This document shows, one piece after another, positions 58,977 to 64,000 of a DNA stretch of 64,000 nucleotides. The notes under the pieces are model-generated. The model had not been told where the DNA came from, did not search any database, and worked only from the letters and a program-made list of their open reading frames with translations. Position 1 is the first letter of the stretch, and each line of letters starts with the position of its first letter. The DNA is taken from positions 124,001-188,000 of the forward strand of contig WHUX01000073.1 in NCBI GenBank assembly GCA_015179025.1, written 5' to 3'. Source of the DNA: Terfezia claveryi. Its lineage: Eukaryota; Ascomycota; Pezizomycetes; Pezizales; Pezizaceae. Both the position numbers and the translations under genes were made by a program.

Positions 58977-61900
58977 TCATTCCATTGGGCGAGGCTTCCT
59001 TGGGTATTGCTGGTGGAATAGGGCGACCAAATCCTGCGCATTCTCCAAGTCCTCTGCGGGTTGCCAGGTAGCCTCCTCATCCCCTAACCACTTGACCTTA
59101 TACTGAACTCGTCCATAGCGTTTCCTTGAGTCCAGTACCTCCTCAACCTCCCACTCCTCTTCACCTGCGATCACCACTGGAGGAGGTGGGGGGTGCTTTT
59201 GCCCGGGAAGGGGATCGTCGGCGGCTGGCTCAATTTCCGATATGTGTACAACCGGGTGGCGTTTGATGTCCTTGGGGAACCTCAATCGATAGGCATGAGT
59301 GCCCACAGCAGCCAACACCTCAAAGGGTCCCAGGAATTTATGATCCAGCTTGCGGGAGGGTCGTTCTGTTCAGAAGTGCCGGCTGGAAAGCCACACCTTG
59401 TCTCCTGGCTGATATCTGGGTGCTGGCAACCGTGATCCATTGGCATACTCAGCTTGCCGGGCTTGCGCATATCCCAGCTCGGCTTTCAGGGTACAGTGGA
59501 GTTCAGCGATTCCAACCGCGAACTCCTTAGCTAGGGGGTTGGCTTTTTGCAGGGGCGCCAGGGCATCCACAAACTGGGGGTGCCAACCGTAATTAGCCAG
59601 GAAAGGGGAGGTTTTGGAGGATTCCGAGAACTGGTTGTTCGCGGCGAATTCGCAGGTGGCCAGCAACGAAACCCAGTTATCCTGCTGGTAATTGACAAAG
59701 GCCCGCAGATATTGCTCCATAATGGCGTTCATCCTCTCCGATTGGCCGTCCGTCTGGGGGTGATATGCCGTTGACAGGCGTACTTTGATCCCCAGAAGTT
59801 CGCAGAAGGCTTGCCAGAATTCTGAGGTGAACTGAGGGCCACGGTCGGATACGATCGACTCAGGAAGGCCATGGTATCGGAATACATTGTTGAGGTAGAG
59901 ATTGGCTAACTCTGGGGCGGAGCAGGTGTCCCGGCAAGGTATAACATGCCTCATTTTCGTCAACTGATCTACCACCATCAAGATGGCATTGAACCCCGAA
60001 TCTTCTGGCAACCCTGTCACGAAGTCCATAGTCAGGTGCAGCCACGGCCGATCAGGGATATCCAGAGGTTTCAGGGTCCCATACGGGGCATGGCGGACAG
60101 GCTTAGCACGCTTGCAAACGTGGCAGTTCCGTACGTACCGCTCCACGTCCTTCCGTTGGTCAATCCATGTGTATTCCCTGGCCAGAAGCTCTAACGTTTT
60201 GGCCACTCCAGGGTGACCTGCAACCAGGCTGTCATGGTGTTCCTTGATCAATCGAAGGCCCAGCTCTCCTTCCGGCACATACAGCCGTTCGAGGTGGTAG
60301 AGGAGGCCTTCCTGGACGGTACACTCGGCTAGGGAGATCTTGGGGTGGCGGCGCTGGCCAGAATCCACTGCGGTAATAATTTCCTTGGCCAGGGGGTCGT
60401 CCTCATATGCCTGTCTCACTAGTTGTCGGAGGTCAGCCTCAGCTTCCGCAAGGGTATTGGCCGCCAGGTCGAGATTTTCAGGTTTCAGTACCACCTGATT
60501 CTGGTACTTCAGCCTTTCATCCCCCCCTTTAGGGAGATCTCCTGATCTCCTGGTCAGTGCATCCGGCTTACCCCCAGCTTTTCCAGGCCGATACTTGATC
60601 TTGAAGTTGAATCGAGATAAGAACTCCGACCACCTAGCCTGCCGTCGGTTCAGCAGCTTAGTGGTGGTGAAGTACTCAAGATTCTTATGATCGGATAGCA
60701 CCTCGATGATCCCCTTGGCTGACTCCAGGTGAGGCCTCCATTCCTCAAAAGCTCGGACAATGGCCATTAATTCCTTATCATAGATCTCGTAATTACACTC
60801 CGCCGGGGAGTGCTTTTTGGAGAAATAGGCCACTGGGTGGAGGACTCCATTGACATACTGGGACAGGATTCCGGCGGAGACATAGTCGGAGGCATCTGTT
60901 TCCACGATACACTCGCTATCGGGATCAAAGTGAGCTAGTATGGGAGCTGAGCAGAAGGCTTCCTTGAGGTTCTGGAAGGCGGATTGGGCTTCTGGACTCC
61001 AGTGGAATCGCCGGTCCTTTTTGGTCAGGGCTGTGAGGGGGGCCACGATCTTGGAATATCCTAGAATGAACCGTCGGTAAAAGTTGGCGAATCCCAGGAA
61101 GGCCTGGACATCCTTGAGATTTGCTGGGATTTCCCATTCCTGAACGGCGGTGACCTTAGCAGGGTCCATTCTAATACCTTCCGTGGTGATGATCAACCCT
61201 AGATACTTAACCTCCTGCACATGGAACTCGCATTTCTCGGGCTTGAGGTACAACCCAGCTTGCTCCAGCTTCTCCAATACCTGCCGGACATGGAGTTTGT
61301 GTTCCGCTAGGGAGTCCGAGTATATGAGGATATCGTCCAGGTAAGCTGTGCAGAACACATGGAGGAAGTCCCGCAAGGTGTCATTGATAAAGTGCTGGAA
61401 GGAGGCTGGGGCATTGGTTAGGCCAAAGGGCATCACATTATACTCAAAATGGCCATATCGTGTTCGGAAAGCAGTTTTCCACTCCTCCCCCTCGGCGATC
61501 CGTACCAGGTTGTAAGCCCCTCTCAAATCCAGTTTGGTGAACCATTTGGCCTTGGAGAGCCTGGCTAATGTCTCCTGAATTAGGGGTAGGGGGTACCTGT
61601 TTTTGACCGTTATCTCGTTTAGGCCCCGGTAATCGACGCACAACCGGAGAGAGCCGTCCGATTTCTTCACGAAAAGCACTGGGGCACCCGCTGGTGAGGA
61701 GCTGTGGCGAATGAAGCTCTTGTTGAGGTTTTCTTCCAAGTACTTCTTCAAGGCTTCCAGCTCCACCCGAGACATTCCGTAGAGGGGCCCATAGGGGGGG
61801 GTTTTACCCTCTATCAGCGGGATAGTGTGGTTGTACGGTCGGTGTGGTGCGAGCTTCTCCGCGGCCTTCTCCGAGAACAGGTCGATGAATTCGTGGTATT

Positions 61901-62699
61901 CGTCCGGAACCATGGACTTCCACTCCTCCTTGGACCTCGTTTTATTGATCTCCAGGTTCACATCATGTATGGACAGGGCATGTGCCTTCAGCTTGTGCCT
62001 TTTAGTGAGGTAAGCGAAGGCCCCTGCCCCGATAAAGCTAACGTTGAGGGACTTTGGGGGCACGGGAGGGACATCGGGAGCAGGGGAAACAAGGGAAACC
62101 GGGGGATTGGTGGCATCGATGTGTGCGGCCTAGTGTACCACCTGAGTTGGGTGGATTACGGGGGGCGGTAATGCACACAGACCAGTAACGGTGGCCTTTG
62201 GCTCTCCGCAGTATTTGCGGCAGTAAGGGCTATTAAAATGCAGGGTATAGGAGCCAAAGCTGACCGATACATCGTGCATCCTAAGCCATGGGATTCCGAG
62301 GACAATTGGATACTTGAGTTTTGTAACGAACATAGGGAGGCTTTCGGAGTGGTCCCCAATCTGGGCAGGAGTACATGCAATATCGGTAATGGCTCCAGAA
62401 GAGATAGGTCGGCCATCAATGACATCGAGGAGGCTGGGGGTTTTGAGCTTAGAGGTGGGTATGGCATACTTACTGACAAAGGCCTGGTCAATGAAGGCAA
62501 TTCCTGAGGCTCCACAGTCTACGAGAGCTGATGTGACGAGTGTTTTACCATTGAAGGATATCGTGATAGGTACAACAAAATGCTCACCAAATAGGTGAGA
62601 CTCATCAACAGACATAGAAGGAACAGAAAAAGACGACAAAGACAGGTGACCTAGTGCAGGTCCCTTGCTAGTGTCAGTGACTATGCAAGGGACAGGGCT
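58977..62699 (-). pseudogene. Element A pol: protease-RT-RNase H-integrase-chromodomain
   Basis: Entered by a likely -1 shift at 62699-62705. Protease active site DCGASG (about 62520). A TAG at 62130-62132 replaces a Gln codon. RT block LCVDYRGLNEITVKNRYPLP and catalytic FCTAYLDDILIYSD (about 61340). RNase [15 protein letters not shown]. Integrase zinc region HHDSLVAGHPG...CHVCKRAKP (about 60210-60110) and core DFVTGLPEDSG, IVSDRGPQFTSEFWQAF, HPQTDGQSERMNAI. TGA at 59370-59372 replaces an Arg codon seen in B (RHFRTE). After it, 59369-58977 encodes the chromodomain (EEEWEVEEVLDSRKRYG, YKVKWLGDEEATWQPAEDLE), which targets integration to modified chromatin in chromoviruses. Both stops are transitions; otherwise the ORF is intact over 1,200 codons. 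Confidence 0.9.
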
Positions 62700-63817
62700 T
62701 TTCCCGCCTCATCAAGCTCCTCAATCCTGGGTACTGGGGTGTCGATTGCGTGGACGGCCAGGGAGCGGTTCTTGCGGAGGGGACACACCACGATGAAATG
62801 GTCCCCCTTCCCACATGCAATACACAAACCCTGAGTGCGGCGACGGTCCCTTTCCTCCTGGGTAAGACGAGGCCTACCTGCTGACAGGTCCATGGGGGCA
62901 GCCCCACCCGCTACCAGGGAGGGGTGTGCAGGCTTGTTGACCGGTGTGGGTTGTTGTTGGGTGCGCGCTATTGGGAAGGGGGTACGGTGAGTCGAGGTCG
63001 GGAGTGTCTTTTGGAGGGCTCTTAGTGCCGCTGTCTGCTGTTCCACCCAGCTAGCTTGCTCAATAAGCCCCTCCAGGGTCTTGGTCGGTGGGCAGTAGAC
63101 CAGAGCCTTTTTCAGCTCGAAGGTAAGCCCGTCTTTGAACTGGTCGAGCTTGGCTTCGTCATTCCAATTGAGCTCTGCTGCCAGCCTGGAGAACTCGGCA
63201 ACATAGGTTGACAGTTCGTTGTGTTTTTGCTTGAGGTCTCGCAGGGCCCTGCTGGCGGTTCCTTTAGGATCCGGGTCTCCGAAGGCTCGGTCCAGGATTG
63301 CCATTAGTGCTGGGATGTCTACCAGATCAATCTCCGTGGCCTTGACGAAGGGCTGTACCTGGTCCATGGCCTTACCCTCCAGTAGGCCATAGACATATGA
63401 GAGCTGGTGGTGGACGGTGGGGAACTTCGCCGAGTCCCCAGAGAGTTTTATCTGCACAGAGTTTTTCCATGCTCGTAGCCGGCCCCGGTCCCCATTAAAC
63501 TTGGGCGGGGTGGGTAGGTCTTGTGTTTTCTGGGTTTTTGGACCATCGGTCAGGTCCAAAGCGCGAGTCAGTCTCCGGATGGTTATCCTGTCCTCTGCTG
63601 CATCTTCTCGGAGGAGGGTTATTTCATCTTCAGCTTCTCGGATTCGCCTTTCGGCTTTCTGAAGGTCCGCTCCTTGTTGTTCGCCGATGGCATAAGTATC
63701 TGTGAATATCTCGATCACAGTTCGTCGGTATGCTGATAGTTCTGTCGGGTCTGATGGGATCGGAGTCGCCATCCAGGCTGCGAATCTATCGGTGGGTAGT
63801 GGAATGTTCGCGAACAT
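62681..63817 (-). CDS. Element A Gag with CCHC zinc knuckle
   Basis: The first ATG inside the element is at 63817 (MFANIPLPTDRFAAW); the open frame extends back into the LTR but that part is not expected to be translated. 378 residues: N-terminal coiled coil (DLQKAERRIREAEDEITLLR), retrotransposon Gag domain (NGDRGRLRAWKNSVQIKLSG to LKQKHNELSTYVAEFSRLAA), then a zinc knuckle CIACGKGDHFIVVC (C-x2-C-x4-H-x4-C). Ends at TAG 62681-62683, six codons after the slippery heptamer. No internal stops. Confidence 0.9.
   Translation of the reverse strand: MFANIPLPTDRFAAWMATPIPSDPTELSAYRRTVIEIFTDTYAIGEQQGADLQKAERRIREAEDEITLLREDAAEDRITIRRLTRALDLTDGPKTQKTQDLPTPPKFNGDRGRLRAWKNSVQIKLSGDSAKFPTVHHQLSYVYGLLEGKAMDQVQPFVKATEIDLVDIPALMAILDRAFGDPDPKGTASRALRDLKQKHNELSTYVAEFSRLAAELNWNDEAKLDQFKDGLTFELKKALVYCPPTKTLEGLIEQASWVEQQTAALRALQKTLPTSTHRTPFPIARTQQQPTPVNKPAHPSLVAGGAAPMDLSAGRPRLTQEERDRRRTQGLCIACGKGDHFIVVCPLRKNRSLAVHAIDTPVPRIEELDEAGKALSLA
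62699..62705 (-). promoter_or_regulatory. Candidate -1 frameshift site GGGAAAA
   Basis: In the Gag frame the codons are GCG GGA AAA, i.e. G_GGA_AAA, which fits the X_XXY_YYZ slippery pattern. Shifting back one base opens the protease-RT frame without a stop from here through the protease. Element B has GGCAAAA at the same place. Confidence 0.6.
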
Positions 63818-63848
63818 CGTACCGGTTGGTCTGAAAGATCCAACGTAG

Positions 63849-64000
63849 TGTAACGAGGGCTCTGGGGAACAAGGCGACCAAGGGGTACGCCGGGGAAGTG
63901 GCAAGGGGTAATCGCACACGTAGGAGCGCTACGTGTGTGATCGGGGGAAAGGCTAGGGTAAGACATATGTAGGAACGCTACGTGTGTGACCAGGGGAAGA
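63849..64000 (-). repeat. Element A 5' LTR, partial
   Basis: Matches the first 152 bp of the 3' LTR (58229 onward) with five transitions. The remaining roughly 400 bp lie beyond the window. Confidence 0.9.

Larger units (their letters stand above)
58229..64000 (-). mobile_element. Ty3/gypsy chromovirus A, nearly intact, 5' LTR cut by window end
   Basis: LTR, gag, pol with protease, RT, RNase H, integrase and chromodomain, polypurine tract and second LTR are all present, transcribed leftward. Only two in-frame stops interrupt pol. The visible 152 bp of the 5' LTR differ from the 3' LTR at five positions, all transitions. It is inserted in a Helitron helicase; left flank 5-mer ACCAC (58224-58228). 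Closely related to B and C. Confidence 0.9.

Noticed and set aside
58977..59318. Stand-alone chromodomain gene
   Set aside because: It is in frame with the integrase ORF and separated only by a TGA that is an Arg codon in element B.
1..64000. CRISPR arrays, bacterial operons, rRNA genes
   Set aside because: Tandem repeats here lack uniform spacers; gene structure is eukaryotic; no rRNA-like sequence seen.

Overview
The window reads as nuclear DNA of a filamentous ascomycete (Pezizomycotina). Introns are short (about 40-85 bp), one tRNA gene carries an intron, and the transposon families are typical of fungi: Tad-like LINEs, chromodomain Ty3/gypsy elements, pogo/Fot-like and hAT DNA transposons, and a Helitron. 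Many old copies are AT-rich and carry stop codons of the CAA/CAG/TGG to TAA/TAG/TGA kind. That pattern suggests repeat-induced point mutation (RIP), but I only judged it by eye. The species cannot be named from this sequence.

Layout. 0-20 kb is the gene-bearing part: a tRNA-Trp gene (3.18 kb), a truncated LINE (5-6.2 kb), a secreted GH32 fructosidase gene with a single-base frameshift and a triplicated promoter (7.3-10 kb), two pogo-type remnants (11.1-11.6 and 13.0-13.6 kb), a higher-order tandem array (14.8-16.0 kb), a second LINE 3' end (16.4-17.3 kb), and a divergent pair made of a kinase-like gene and a coiled-coil gene (17.7-19.9 kb). 20-30 kb is AT-rich and decayed: a crisp 456-bp MITE, at least eight unrelated minisatellites, an integrase pseudogene with acidic and Cys-rich tails, a CMGC/MAPK-like kinase pseudogene, and a ferric-reductase pseudogene hit by a tRNA-derived SINE. 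30-36 kb is nearly gene-free, with one probable solo LTR.

36-58 kb is a nest of transposons. It holds a decayed hAT transposase, two hAT-like ends in opposite orientation (36,037 and 53,873), clusters of the 9-mer TGTCACGGA, a foldback MITE, and an unidentified basic/acidic ORF. A complete but decayed gypsy element (B, 44,181-50,324) splits that ORF. Next to it lies a small intron-containing ORF with clear histone H3 resemblance over tail and histone fold (52,058-52,611). A gypsy fragment (C), a long inverted repeat and the C-terminal half of a Helitron helicase follow. 58.2 kb to the end is a much fresher gypsy element (A) inserted in the Helitron helicase; its 5' LTR runs off the window.

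Likely functional: the tRNA, the divergent pair at 17.7-19.9 kb, and perhaps the GH32 gene if the frameshift is a sequence error. The most unusual item is the divergent H3-like gene inside transposon sequence.
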